A DNA stretch of 64,000 nt from Lineus longissimus (taxonomy: Eukaryota; Nemertea; Pilidiophora; Heteronemertea; Lineidae): assembly GCF_910592395.1 (NCBI RefSeq), contig NC_088326.1:8499001-8563000 (forward strand), read 5' to 3'. Positions 36,751 to 48,600 of this stretch are shown in pieces. Each line of letters opens with the position of its first letter. The first letter of the stretch is position 1. Both the position numbers and the translations under genes were made by a program. The notes beneath the pieces are model-generated. The model worked only from the letters and a program-made list of their open reading frames with translations. It was not told the DNA's origin and ran no database searches.

Positions 36751-36957
36751 CTACGCGGCGCGTTGGGCCCTTGCGTCTAGATTAGACCCATCGATAAAGA
36801 ATAAACTTTCCTTATTGTACAAATGATAAGAATCCTTTGTGCCGTGAAATAATCTTTTAGAATGCACCAACAACTTTGATAAATGGTTAATCGTGAAATG
36901 GAAAATCAAACAAATCGAACTTCCCAAAGTCATCAGCTCGACGAAACTTTGGAACAT
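36751..36957 (-). other. Conserved 68-codon frame, left-arm copy
   Basis: Contains SFVELMTLGSSICLIFHFTI and KESLFFIDGSNLD. The copy at 61831-62049 is close in sequence. The function is not recognised and another frame may be the coding one. Confidence 0.3.
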
Positions 36958-37894
36958 CCCGATTCTTCAGCACTGCAGTATATCTCTAACTGAATACGTC
37001 ACGAAGTCAATCTGAACGCGGTCAGTGAAGATTTAATAACCCCGGGCACCTATAAGGCCGTTTCAGCTCGTATGTAGTAGAAGACGCGTTATTCGTTAGC
37101 ATTCGCACCTCAAAGCGCAAAAAAAACTTCCCCGCCATGTGAGGGCAAGCCGAGTTTGATATCCAAGGCACCCCGATATTACGTACAATGTACGACGCAA
37201 CGTCATTTCCACTGTTGTCGCAGTATGTGATCGAATGAAGCACCAACAACAGCGTATAAAGCAGGGTGTACACTGGCATCATTTTTGCAACGTTTTTACA
37301 ACATGCTCATGTACGTACACACATGGCAACTACAAAATAGCAACACTTTTTAAACATGAATGTAATGAAATATTTGTGAAAAAAGAGATTAATGAAGGAA
37401 AATGGATGGTTTTTAGAAGAAAAGCAGTGTTTTGAGTGCCAGTGTATCAATTTTAGCTGTCATTGTTGAGAGGCGGACAAAACGTCGTCGAAAAGCCAAG
37501 TGTGTGGGAACAAGGCCTATGAGTGGACATCGCATGGCTGATATCACTGGACATCTGACGTTGTGTCCCACAAGGGCAGGTCTCCTATGCACATATAAGC
37601 ATTTGGTCCTATTTTGTGTCTAATTGTGGTGTCCCATATATCAACTTGATCCATTCGGGGGGGATTGTCCAAATCACCTGACTTTGGGTAGATCACATGC
37701 CACAAATCCCATTTCTGATTGGCTGAAGACTTACAACATTTTTGCAACATTAAAAATGTTGCAACATGCATTTTCCTCCATACCACTATGAACAGCAACT
37801 CTCGTTTTCTGTCGTAAAACTCTCGGAATCTGCATCGGTCTCGAAAATCACTCGAAATGTTTCACGGTCATTAAACCGTCTCTCGGAATACGAC

Positions 37895-38074
37895 CCGGTG
37901 TAACATCTGTGGTTGTTTCCCATGTGTCAGTGTTTCCAAACAATAGGCAGCTAGAGAGACCACGACTTTTCAATAGGGGGGATACACAGAAAAACTTGTC
38001 AATCTATTTTTGAGCGTTCCCAAACAATGAGGGGAAACACTCAAAAACAGAAACACTCAAAAACATTACACCGG
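37895..38074. mobile_element. 180-bp MITE with CCGGTGTAA ends, copy 2
   Basis: Nearly identical to 17203-17381, same orientation, same 9-bp inverted ends, unrelated flanks. Confidence 0.7.
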
Positions 38075-38394
38075 CCTTAGCGAGCCATGCTGGGCAAGAA
38101 CCCGGAAAGTTTGGAAGAAAATCGGAACTGTTAATTCCACTGTGATTGCTAGTCTAATTCCCGTCGAATCTTACCGGAAACGATCGTAAATGACCGAAAA
38201 TTGTAATCGTTTTACCTGAGAAGTATTTTCGATTTTTTTTCGACAAAGTTCGAGAGGTATTCAGATCGAGCAATTATTTCAGTTCTGCAATACGTTATAG
38301 GCGTCGCAAGCCCGCATTCTTATCACATCTATTGAAACCACAGGTAAAGGCCGATACACACGCAGCAAACTTTTACAGGCGATCTCTAGCAACC

Positions 38395-39339
38395 CAAGGA
38401 GGATACCGCGGTGACGTCACGGCTTTTCCAAGATGGCGCTGCATATTGTAAACAAACTCGATCCACGGCCAAGGGAAAATCAAGTCATCAAACAAAGTTA
38501 GATTTTTCGGATCAAATCAGAGTTATCAGTACTTTTCTGCTATGAAATAAGTCTTCAGACAATAAGTTATCATTTGAATAATGAAAAGTGCTGTTTTGAT
38601 GGGGAAAAATAGGGTTTTTTAAACCAAATAGCCGGGCACCGATCTTCCAAAATTAGCGATGGTTTCAAAACAGTCTCCCAGATATGGGGCAATCTCTTCA
38701 TTATCATAATGGGATTTGGAGGCATGGTTACAGATTTTACAAGTTCGAGACCTGTAGGACCTAAAACTCGCATAGATCCCCATAGATCCCCTCTATTTGT
38801 CGAGTTAGCGCCCCTGTAAGATCATGCATTTTCGGACACTAGAACGAAATCTTCCTGCGGATATCGCGGTTTCGGTGATGATTAAAGGAGAAATTGACTG
38901 TTCTTAGAGTTCTATGGGACAGAAATGAGTTCATACTTCATGAATATATGAATATATTATGATATGGGCGGGCTTCTAAGTCAAAACAATAACAAACTCA
39001 ACTGCATCTCTACCGTGTATCGCGTAGTGCATTGCCTAGTGTACTTCGTAGTGTATTTTAGCGGAGACATTATTTCCGCACTTTGGCCACGCCAAACGTC
39101 TTTTTTATTCGTGGAAGTTAATCTGCTCTGTAAATTTTATTTTACACAGGAAGAATCCATACTAGGTATTGCAATATTTCATGTCTATTGGTATTTTTGT
39201 GTACAGGAGCGCACCAGACAGTGGGACGTGGAGATGTGTTCTGTGCTGGTGCTGTCAGTAGACTGAATCTGATTGGCCATAGCGATCACTAATATGGGTC
39301 GTGATCACGTGATATGACGTCACCGCGGTATCCTCCTTG
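38395..39339. mobile_element. MULE-like MITE, copy 2 (945 bp)
   Basis: Same termini as 15543-16440. Target duplication CTAGCAACC at 38386-38394 and 39340-39348. It has about 50 bp near 39118 (CTGCTCTGTAAATTTTATTT) lacking in copy 1. Confidence 0.87.
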
Positions 39340-39426
39340 CTAGCAACCAGCAATCTGTGGCAACCTACCTGTGACGTTCAGACGTGGCAAACTTCAGCAA
39401 CCTCTCAGGTAAAAGGTTGAAGAAGG

Positions 39427-39693
39427 TTGAAGAAGGTTGCCAATACTTTTTGGAGGGAAAAGCTAATTTTGGGGGAAATGCTAAGTAAAATGGTGGAGAT
39501 GGAAGCAGAGAGTGCTGCTGCTGCAGCACTAGTCATTATTTTAGTGAATAAAAGACGACGACAGGCCAGACAGAAGAAGAAGAGGTTGTGGAGGAAGGAC
39601 TGGGTTGGTAGGAGGCTGTTTTGCCAGTTAGCTGTGCTAACTCTTCCTTCGCCTTTGATCGTTTATTCCTATCTTTATAGGAAGAATCCTTGA
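39427..39693 (+). pseudogene. Harbinger transposase N-terminal fragment (putative)
   Basis: An 88-codon frame with a basic stretch RRRQARQKKKRLWRKDWVGR similar to the N-terminus of Harbinger nucleases. The rest of the enzyme is absent. It sits in the Harbinger element just left of the LTR insertion. Confidence 0.45.
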
Positions 39694-39731
39694 CATTATA
39701 CAGACAAGCATAATTTTCTAAATTTGCCACT

Positions 39732-40031
39732 GTCACGATACAACAGCTCTCGAAAGTATCGTGGCCTTAAAAGAATCCACAAAACACTAGAAATCGAATA
39801 GAAATAATTTAATGAACACAACTTGAGAATGTATAGAGAAATTTACAGAAGTTTGGAGAGAAGAAAATCTACGTGTTCACTGGTTGAGAGACGGCGGCGC
39901 TTGACCTAGAACAGTGGTGCCATCTGCCCGAAGTGAATCACACTCGTCACAACCAGAGAGACAAGACGAAACGGAGACAAGGACAGAGAGACAAGACGAA
40001 ACGGAGACAAAGACAAACCAGCCTCGTCACA
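39732..40031 (-). repeat. 3' LTR of the Ty3 element
   Basis: 300 bp, ending on the minus strand in ATCGTGACA. It contains two copies of the GACAAGACGAAACGGAGACA unit. Confidence 0.9.
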
Positions 40032-40638
40032 TCCCCCCCCCCCCCACTAAAAAGCTTCTTGACATAGGATAAGAAGACAACAGAAATGAGTTCTACTATT
40101 AATAAACTGAACAGTAGAAATCCAAAGTAGAAAAGATACAGGCTAAACAAACATGCACCAGAATTAACACCGATACATGCACTAATAATTTTATCAGCAA
40201 GTATATACTGAAAAGTCTGAATTGCTTAACATAATATCAATATCTCTAAAAATTTGGCTTGATTCTAGAAATGACAAATACACACTACCTGTGTTCACCA
40301 AATCATTCACCATACAAGCTACACGAATATAACATATGACCTGACACTAAAGCAAATTTTACACACATCCTTGAGTTGAAGGTAATGCCGTTATACTAAA
40401 CGACTACAGTAAAATTTACATCAAATTGACCACTTTGAAAAGACACAGATTCAGATAACTTGGGCATATGCTTGGCACAGAAGAGCAAATACACAGACTG
40501 CTCACCAAACTTGATAGCGTTTCCGATTGAATGTCACATTCCACACCGTCTTTGTATGCAATCACAATGTGCAACACACGCGCAATTTATTTTCAACTGA
40601 GTTGCACAAACACACTGAATTGACAATGTCCAAGAGTC

Positions 40639-41294
40639 CTAGTCCATCCTCGATAAAGCATCAGCAATCACATTGTCCTTTCCTCGAATGTGCCTTATTT
40701 CGATATTGAATCCTTGCAAGTACATACACCATCTCATAAGTCGAGCATTATGATTTTTCATTTTATGAATGAACACCAAAGGGTTATGATCTGTGTACAC
40801 AACCACTGTATGCGATGGAGAATCCAGATACACCGAAAAATGCTGCAGAGCGAGGATCAACGCAAGACATTCTTTCTCTATTGTAGAGTAATTTAACTGG
40901 TACTGGTTGAGCTTTTTGGAAAAATAACAAACAGGACGATCGACACTACACTCATCTTCCTGCAAAAGCACACTGCCCACGGCCAAACCACTGGCATCAA
41001 CAGCCAACTTGAATGGTTTAGAAAAATCTGGAGCGACAAGTACAGGACTGGTCATCAAAAGTGCCTTCGCCTTTTGAAAGCTACTTTCGCATTCACCACT
41101 CGATAGATATGGAACCTCCTTTTTTAACAGATTGGTCAGCGGAGCAACTATTTGAGATAGGTTGGGGCAAAACCGCCGATAAAACCCAACCATACCGAGA
41201 AACCTCATCAGAGACTTCTTGTTTCCTGGAGCAGGATACTCCAACATAGCCTTCACCTTGGCTTCTATGGGTCGAACAAGGCCATGCCCAAGAA
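40639..41294 (-). pseudogene. Ty3 RT-connection and RNase H domain
   Basis: Frame from near 41294 to 40639: EYPAPGNKKSLMRFLGMVGF, FYRRFCPNLSQI, then RNase H motifs LAVDASGLAVGSVLLQ, STIEKECLALILAL, VYTDHNPL and KDNVIADALSRMD. The RT catalytic core is gone. Upstream the frame runs into an inverted LTR fragment. No integrase follows between 40638 and the LTR. Confidence 0.85.
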
Positions 41295-41442
41295 TGTGAC
41301 GAGGCTGGTTTGTCTTTGTCTCCGTTTCGTCTTGTCTCTCTGTCCTTGTCTCCGTTTCGTCTTGTCTCTCTGGTTGTGACGAGTGTGATTCACTTCGGGC
41401 AGATGGCACCACTGTTCTAGGTCAAGCGCCGCCATCTCTCAA
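41295..41442 (+). repeat. Inverted LTR fragment inside the Ty3 element
   Basis: About 148 bp matching the TGTGACGAGG end of the LTR, opposite in orientation to both LTRs. It begins at the exact LTR terminus and joins the protease frame at a shared TTGAGAGATGGCGG. It replaces the rest of protease and most of RT. Confidence 0.88.
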
Positions 41443-42748
41443 AATAACCAATGGTACACAAGAAGATGAGCCTGGAATAGAAATATAGCCAGTTGATACA
41501 AAAGGTAAATATTGAGAACCAACCTTGCAAATATGACGGTTGATACTACGATCTACAATGAGTGCACTCTCACTTGGCATCTTTGTGTTCTTTCTTTTTA
41601 AAACTGGACAGTCAGCCATTTTATGGCCTTCCTTCTTGCAATAAAAACACCTACTATCTCTTGTGCCCTTACTACCTGAACTTGGCTGATAAGGGGCTGC
41701 CCCAGACTGACTAGAAATAGAAGAATTTACCACAGGTTGTGAATATGCAGCTGCAGGCTGACGGCTGACTGGAACTAACTGATGAATTCCTGGACTGCGA
41801 ATATGAGGAGTAAGCACCCCTCTTACCAAATACATGTTTGTGTGTAAGGTAATAATCATCTGCTAGCGTAGCTGCTTCCTCTAAATTCTTCGCTTTGTGT
41901 TCATCCAAGAACATTTTGATTTCTGAAGGCAAACACCGTTTGAACTCCTCAACCAAAATCAAGTCTCTCAAGGAACCATATTCTTTGGCACTGACTGAAG
42001 TACACCACTTGTTAAACAAGTCTTCCTTTTCCCTAGCAAACTCAACATACGTGACACCATCAGCTTTTCTAAGATGGCGAAATTTCTGACGGTAAGCTTC
42101 CTGAACAAGCTCATATGCTTTTAAAATTTCCCGTTTTACCACCTGATAATCAGCTGACTGACCGACTGACAAAGATGAATATGTTTCCTGGGCTTTTCCC
42201 TTTAAAACACTCTGTAGCAACAAGGTATAGACCTCCTCAGGCCATGCTAAACTGTGGGCCACCTTCTCAAAGTGCAAAAAATATTTGTCGACTTCCTTTT
42301 CATTGAAAGGAGGGACTAACCGGATATGATTGCTTGCATCAAAACCCGACGCATGCCCTACCGAACCAACATGTATACCGGGGAAAGCAGTAGCCGCTCT
42401 CATCTCTAACTCTTTCAAACGGATCTGATGATCAAATTCTAACTTTTTTTGTTCAAATGCAAGTCTCTGTTGTTCGAGCTCTAACTCCTTCAATCTAATT
42501 ACGTCAACAACCGGTTCATCACTGCCAATAGGTTTTTTGCCACTTGCCACACCAAACACTTCAACATCTTTTACAATTTTCTTCTCCAGAAGAGCAGATA
42601 TCAAAGTATCTAAAATAACCTGCTTCCTGTCACGTTTTGCGACCAAAATACCGAAATGATCAGCTAGACTGATCAAATTGACCTTTAAAAGGTCTTCCAG
42701 CATCCCCCAATCGGGATCCTCCACAAAGGCTTCTAAATTGAAAGCCAT
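41443..42748 (-). pseudogene. Ty3 gag with CCHC knuckle and protease start
   Basis: The frame opens at 42748 (MAFNLEAFVEDPDWGMLEDL) and has a charged helix (LEQQRLAFEQKKLEFDHQIR), capsid-like VPPFNEKEVDKYFLHFEKVA and LPSEIKMFLDEHKAKNLEEA. A shift near 41850 passes into the frame with the zinc knuckle CFYCKKEGHKMADCP and ends in protease at VILRD, the position of the active-site Asp, where the inverted LTR fragment starts. Only a gag part survives. Confidence 0.85.
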
Positions 42749-43284
42749 TATACACTAGCACAACACAAAAATGTGACAAAATATTCAAATATAATTCACA
42801 CGAACTTCAAAAAATGTACTAAGTGCAATTCAAAATCTGTGCACAGATCAAAATTGCTAGAAGACTTCAAAGTGACTCAATGATATCACAGTCTACGCAA
42901 GAACAATATCTGCCACAAACAAGGTTAAGTACAAATTATGTACCTGTACTCAATCAAGTGCAACAATCGCACACAAAAGTTATTTCTCAGACTGAACTAA
43001 GAAATACTACAAGAAGAAATCAGAAACAATACACGGGTTTACAGATTTTCACAAATGGCATGCATGTAAACATATAATTTAATGCCAGTCAAATGCACAT
43101 CACATAGATGCACAGCGCAGTGCAGTGCAGTGCCCGTGTTTACAGTCAGCCAGACAACAATGCATGGCGATACTGGACACAATGCATGTACTAATATGAG
43201 TTTTACTTGCCTTCGCAAGGGTCAAGCGCGCCATGTTGAAAAAACTATTTTGCACTAAAATCGGAATTTGGACGAGCCCCCATA

Positions 43285-43585
43285 TGTCACGATACAACGG
43301 CTCTCGAAAGTATCGTGGCCTTAAAAGAATCCACAAAACACTAGAAATCGAATAGAAATAATTTAATGAACACAACTTGAGAATGTATAGAGAAATTTAC
43401 AGAAGTTTGGAGAGAAGAAAATCTACGTGTTCACTGGTTGAGAGATGGCGGCGCTTGACCTGGAACAGTGGTGCCATCTGCCCGAAATGAATCACACTCG
43501 TCACAACCAGAGAGACAAGACGAAACGGAGACAAGGACAGAGAGACAAGACGAAACGGAGACAAAGACAAACCAGCCTCGTCACA
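43285..43585 (-). repeat. 5' LTR of the Ty3 element
   Basis: 301 bp, the pair of 39732-40031. The tRNA-Pro-like primer site lies next to it at 43271-43282. Confidence 0.9.
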
Positions 43586-44057
43586 GCCACTAAAATGTCT
43601 TCACATTCAGTAGTCCAAGATGCCACCCCTTTGCCCTTTGCTTTGTTCATTTCCTCTCCAGCTATTTCACCTTCAGCCATTTTTACAGTCAAGTCATGTG
43701 ATGGCATACAAAGCATTCTGGCATCTGATTGGTCAGATGCTAAAAATGTAACTGATACTCTGTTCGACCTGGTTGCCAAGAACCAACACGTCGGTTCCAG
43801 ATAGCTGTTTGCTACAGGTTGCTACAGGTTGCCAGATGGCGGTTGCTATAGTTTGCTTGACATATTCACACGCAGCAACCTGAGGTTGCCAGTATCAAAT
43901 TCAGGGTCTTTCAACCAGGTTGCTATGGATCGCCTGTAAAAGTTTGCTGCGTGTGTATCGGCCTTAAAGTCCACAGCCGACTAGGTGTTCGTGCATTCTC
44001 CTGGTTAACCAACGCAATCCTATTGGATTTTCTTGACCAGCCAATGCAGAACTTGAC

Positions 44058-45082
44058 ATGCCCGGCCCATACAGCCAAATTCAGCGAGGTGAGACCATTG
44101 GAAGGTGGCGCAGCGGGCATGGTCCTGGCGCCATCGCCGAAGTGATGGGACTTTCGAAAAGGACGGTGCAAAGGTGGATTTCGAAGTGGCGACAGGACGG
44201 TAATGTTAATGTTGGGAGATCTACTGGTCGTCCTCGCATCTCTAATGAAAGAGACGACCGTCATCTCTTGCGTCGTTGCCGTGCAGATCGTAAGAAAACG
44301 ACGACACAGCTGCGCAATGACTGGCACAGCCTGGATAATGTTGACACTAGTCGGACAACGGTAAACCGTAGGCTGATTGCTGCCGGGTATCATGCAAGAA
44401 GGCAGGTAGTCTGTCCAAAATTGACAGATGCGGCAAAACGTCGACGGCTTCTGTGGGCGAGAGCGCATGCTGACGTGCCGGACGAAATGTGGCGCCACAT
44501 CGTCTTTGGTGACGAGTCCCGTTTCTTGCTGTTCCGTGTTGATGGCAGGGTCAGAGTTCGTCGATTACCAGGCGAGCAGCTTTGGGAAGACTGTGTAGGC
44601 CTGCGTGTTCCATTTGGAGGTGGTTCAGTCCATACCTGGGGCGCTATTCATTATGATCATGGAAAAACTGCAGTCCGCGTCCTGGAGCAAAATGTAAACG
44701 GTCTCCTCTACTTGGAGATCCTCCGAGATCACGTGCTGCCAGAAGCAAGGGCCCACTTCGGCAACAACTGGACACTAGCAGACGACAACGCCAGACCCCA
44801 CAGAGCACCAATAGTGAACAATTTCTTGCACGAACAAGACGTCAACCGTCTGGACTGGCCTCCTTACAGTCGGATATGAACCCCATAGAGCACCTGTGGG
44901 ACCATATCGGCAGAGAACTCGAAAATTTGGACCCTCAGCCTCAGAACCTTGCCGACCTTGGTGATGCAATTGTCCGTATTTGGGGCGAAATCCCCCAACG
45001 AAGGATACGAAGCCTCGTTACAAGCATGTCCCGACGAATTGCAGCGCTCATTGCAGCCCGTGGGGGCAATACGCGATATTAG
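44058..45082 (+). pseudogene. Tc1-type transposase, one frameshift
   Basis: N-terminal HTH domains (GHGPGAIAEVMGLSKRTVQR, RSTGRPRISNERDDRHLLRR) lead to the DDE core: FGDESRFLLF, LADDNARPHRA and, after the break, MNPIEHLWDHI. One base is missing near 44868 (TACAGTCGGAT), so the frame stops at 44877 and resumes at 44876. Otherwise it is nearly complete, about 340 residues. The 5' end of the element is absent: the start lies about 90 bp right of the Harbinger target duplication. Confidence 0.9.
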
Positions 45083-45361
45083 GTATGCAAGTAGTGAGAA
45101 ATTACCCAATTGTGCAATTCCTATCAATTTGGACAATCAAATCTGGTCAGATGGAGAGAACAGAGTGAAACAATGACAAAGATGTTTTCCATAGTTTAGG
45201 TCCCTGATGAGCCTCCGTAGATAAAATGTCAATTAATAAGCAATTGATGGCAAACATGTGCAAGTTTGTGGTCCAAAAACACCCGCTAATACCATGTGTG
45301 TACAACTGCAAAGTTTCCACTCATTAATGTTTACCATATCAAAATAAATTAAAAATGGATA

Positions 45362-45411
45362 TGAAATCATATCTGCCATCGCAGGGGTGACAACCATTTT
45401 GCCCAACAGTG
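45362..45411. repeat. Right end of the Tc1 element
   Basis: The end reads, on the minus strand, CACTGTTGGGCAAAATGGTT, bordered by TA at 45412-45413. The matching left end was not found near 43970. Confidence 0.6.
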
Positions 45412-45674
45412 TATATACAAATAGTTACATAAGTTTATAAAGATACGAATAGTGACATAAGTTTTTTAAAGATATTTTGAAGAGATATACAAAATATATA
45501 ATTGAAAAACAGAAGTTGAAGTTGAAATGTAGTAAATTTCGTAAAAAAGAGAAAAAAAGGATAGATAGTTTGGAAAGTGCAGGGGGACGGGGTGCAAGAG
45601 TTAGGAATGATCAGACGAGTTTGGGGTTGGCGGAAACGGAAAAGAGGGGGGGGGGTCAGTAATTTTTCTTTGAG

Positions 45675-48600
45675 TTAGATTGGAAAACGATTTGTGGATG
45701 ATATGAATTTTAGGGTAGATTTGATAAGGAGAGCATTTTCGAGGTTGGAGAAAGATGGATGGCCGTTGAGAAGGATGTTTGAGTTTAGAGTTGCATTATG
45801 GAAGTGTGTTATTTGAAGGGTATTGGCGATAAGGGAGTTGCGTTGGTTTTCGTACTTAGGACAGTCGAGAAGAAAGTGTGAAGAGGTTTCCGGGACATGC
45901 ATAGGGCACATGAGGCAAGTGGGGTTTTCAGAAACATGGTTTAGGTAAAGGTCAGATGTTAGTCCGCTGCAGTTGTTTCGCATACGTGTGAGAATGATGT
46001 TAAGTGGGCGAGGGCCGATGTTTAGCCAGGAGGGGATTGGTTTGATAGAGAATTCTGGCAGTTTTGGTTAGGGAATATTTGTAAGAGTTTAGAGTTGGTT
46101 TCGCACGTATAGAAAGGTCGAGAGCATTCCAGGCGCGGATTGTAGAAGGGAAGAAGCTTGAGTAGATGCTATTAGTGCGGCAAATGAGAGGTGTTATATT
46201 GTTGTTTGTAGCTAAACGTGTGTTATGGTAGTGACTATCGACGGTTAGTTCTTTGATGAGGTCTTTGAGGTAGGTTGGTGCAAGTCCGTTTAAAATTTTG
46301 TAGAACATCACGAGGCGATGGAATTTCCTGCGCTTTTCGAGTGGTAGAAGGCCAGATTCTCTGTAAAGGTCGCGGTGGTGAGAGCTGATTGTTAATCCTG
46401 TCATACATCGCATTGCATTGATTTGAGTTTTTTCAAGTTTTGCTGCTTAGTTCTGGGGGAGTCCGTCCCATACTACGTCTGCGTATTCGAGCTTGCTTCT
46501 GACAAATGTCTTGTAGAGCGTTAGTAAAGTTTGTTTATCTGTTTTGTATTTGATGTTTTGTAGTATGCCAAATCTGCGGTTTGCGATCGTAACGATTGAC
46601 TGGATATGGTCTTCCCAGGTTCCTTTGTCGTTGAAAGTTAATCCGAGGTGCTTGTGTGACTTGGCTTGATCAATTGCGACGTTGTTGAGATGACAGTGGA
46701 TAACAGAGGATTGTCTCCGCCTGCTCGTAATCAGAAACAGCGTTTTTGTTGCGTTGTAGGTTATGGCCCATTTCATTGCCCATGCGTAAAGATTGTTTAT
46801 ATCCTGCTGGATTTCGGGCGTGCATGCTATGAGGTTTCGTGATGCGAATGCGTTTGAAGTGTCGTCGGCAAACAGTCTCGTTCTGCCGTTGGTTTCCTCC
46901 GTGACGTCGTTTATGTAGATCAGGAACATCAGTGGGCCTAGGATAGATCCTTGGGGGACGCCAGCGTTAACTCGAAGCCACTCTGAGGATTTTCCGTTGA
47001 TTACTACCCGTTGTTGCCTGTCTTGGAGGTAGCTCTTGAACCATGATAGCAGGTTTCCTCTGATGCCAAACTGGTAAAGTTTCGATGCGATGCCTTTATG
47101 AGAAGTCTTGTCAAAAGCTTTGGAAATGTCACAGAATAGTGAGAAAACTTCCTTCTGTTCATCGAGGTCCATTAGTATTTGATGGTTTATTTCGAGGAGT
47201 TGGGAGTTGGGAGTTGGGTAACTGCAGAGTGGTTAGCCAGGAATCCAGATTGGTTCTTCGAGATGAGCAAACGGACATGGTTGTAGACATTTCTGTGGAC
47301 AATTTTTTCGAAAAGTTTTCCTATGACACTGAGGAGGGAAATGGGTCTGTAGTTGGATTTATCGTGCCTGTCACCTTTCTTGAATATGGGGATAATGTTT
47401 GCTTTTTTCCATGTTTTCGGGAATATGTTTTCATTCAGAGATCTGTTGAAAAGGATGTGGAGCGGTTTGGTCAATTGGAGCTTCAATGAATGAACTATGC
47501 GAGGGCTGATGCCGTCTGGGCCGATGACCTTGTTAGTGTCCATGATGGCGATTTGATCGGCGATATCCTGCTCTGTGATTATGATGTCGTTGAGCTCGTT
47601 GTTGGTGAGGTTTGGGAGTTCTCCTTGGGCGGGTATGTTGGTCTCGTCTACGTTGCAGATTTTGGCAAAGTGAGCGTTGAGGATGTTGGCCTTGGTTGTA
47701 GGGTCGTCTACGGACAAGCCATTGACATTTAGTGAAGGAGTTGTGTTGTCTTTGCTTGAACCGCAGATGCTTTTGGCGAGTTTCCACCAGTCTTTATCCT
47801 TTCTTCCATTCTTCAATTTGTCCGTTATCGACGAAAGGTGGGAATCCTTTGCCTTCTTGATCAGTGAGATAACGTGGTTGCGTTGTTTTTTGAAGATAGC
47901 ATAATCGATGTTAGAACCGGATTTCTTTGCTTTTCCAAAGAGCTTGTTTCTTTTGTTGATTTCAATTTTGATCTCGGCGGTTATCCAGTTCTTGTCATTT
48001 GAAGAGAATTTGATCCGCTGGAAGGGGATGTATCTTTTACTTGTCTCAAGTAGGGTGATGGTGAAGACTTGTAGAAGGTTGTCCCAATCCACGCTTGACA
48101 TTTCTTGTTTGAGGTTGTTCCAGTTTGCCTTGCTGAACTGTCAGATCGGGCGCTTGAATGCTGCTTTGGGATTTGTTTGGAGTATGTCGACTACCACGGG
48201 ACAGTGGTCGCTGATGCCCTGTTTACATCGGAGAAGAAGTGGGGCTGACCTACAATTATTGGATCAATGAGGGATTGGTTGTGAAAAGTGAAGTGGGTCG
48301 GAGCATTGACGAGTTGGAACATGTTGAGGGAGTCTATGAGGAGTGATAGGTGACCTGGGTTGTCTTTCAGTAGATTTTGGTTGAAGTCTCCAACGAGCAT
48401 AACCTTTTGCTGACCAAACAAGCCGACGACGTTTGAAACGTTTGCATAAAGTTTGTCCCAGTAGGCGACGGGGAGTGCCGGATTTCTGTAGCCCACACCG
48501 ATGATCAAGTGGCCCGTTTGGTGGGTCACCTTGACCCACAGCAGTTCCAGTTCTGGTTCTTCGAGGTGATCTAGGCGTTCGCCGATGAGGGTGTCGGAAA

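Larger units (their letters stand above)
34178..36771. other. 2.6-kb segment absent from the other arm
   Basis: The right arm joins ...CTAGATT and CTAACTGTTGC directly, with a few bases between, where this arm has 2.6 kb. Two overlapping minus frames at 34326-35001 include DKSGMVPCQLVCHQCCSSVC and AIWADCWPAVIWTCLSKLYF, a cysteine/tryptophan pattern that could be part of a transposon protein but is not one I can name. The right border holds GCCGCTACGCGGCG. No target duplication is evident. Confidence 0.45.
32457..37800. repeat. Left arm of large inverted duplication 1
   Basis: Blocks 32894-34178 and 36772-37800 match inverted 61140-63999. Shared landmarks are the PAN exon, the region near 33757-34000, the conserved frame near 36751-36957 and the block with GTTGCAACATGCATTTTCCT. 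This arm has two extra pieces: the SINE at 32478 and about 2.6 kb at 34178-36771. The right arm runs off the window. Confidence 0.85.
39732..43585 (-). mobile_element. Ty3-type LTR retrotransposon, internally deleted
   Basis: LTRs at 39732-40031 and 43285-43585 (TGT...ACA) are about 98% alike by eye. Target duplication GCCAC at 39727-39731 and 43586-43590. It reads on the minus strand: a primer-binding site matching tRNA-Pro (TGGGGGCTCGTC, 43271-43282), gag, the start of protease, then RNase H, and a polypurine tract beside the 3' LTR (40032-40048). Most of protease, most RT and the integrase are missing. LTR similarity suggests a fairly recent insertion. Confidence 0.9.
38348..43964. mobile_element. 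Harbinger-type DNA transposon carrying two later insertions
   Basis: Ends AGGCCGATACACACGCAGCA (38348 on) and its inverse (to 43964) match for about 37 bp, flanked by TAA at 38345-38347 and 43965-43967, the 3-bp duplication typical of PIF/Harbinger. A MULE-like MITE and a Ty3 LTR element inserted later; without them it is about 0.8 kb. It is non-autonomous. Confidence 0.82.

Noticed and set aside
43501-43779. 92-codon minus frame right of the LTR with WTTECED, possibly Myb-like
   Set aside because: Half of it is LTR sequence and the rest is too short to call a Harbinger Myb protein.
47085-48270. Long plus-strand frames opposite the LINE
   Set aside because: They are shadows of the RT frame, which has clear motifs on the minus strand.
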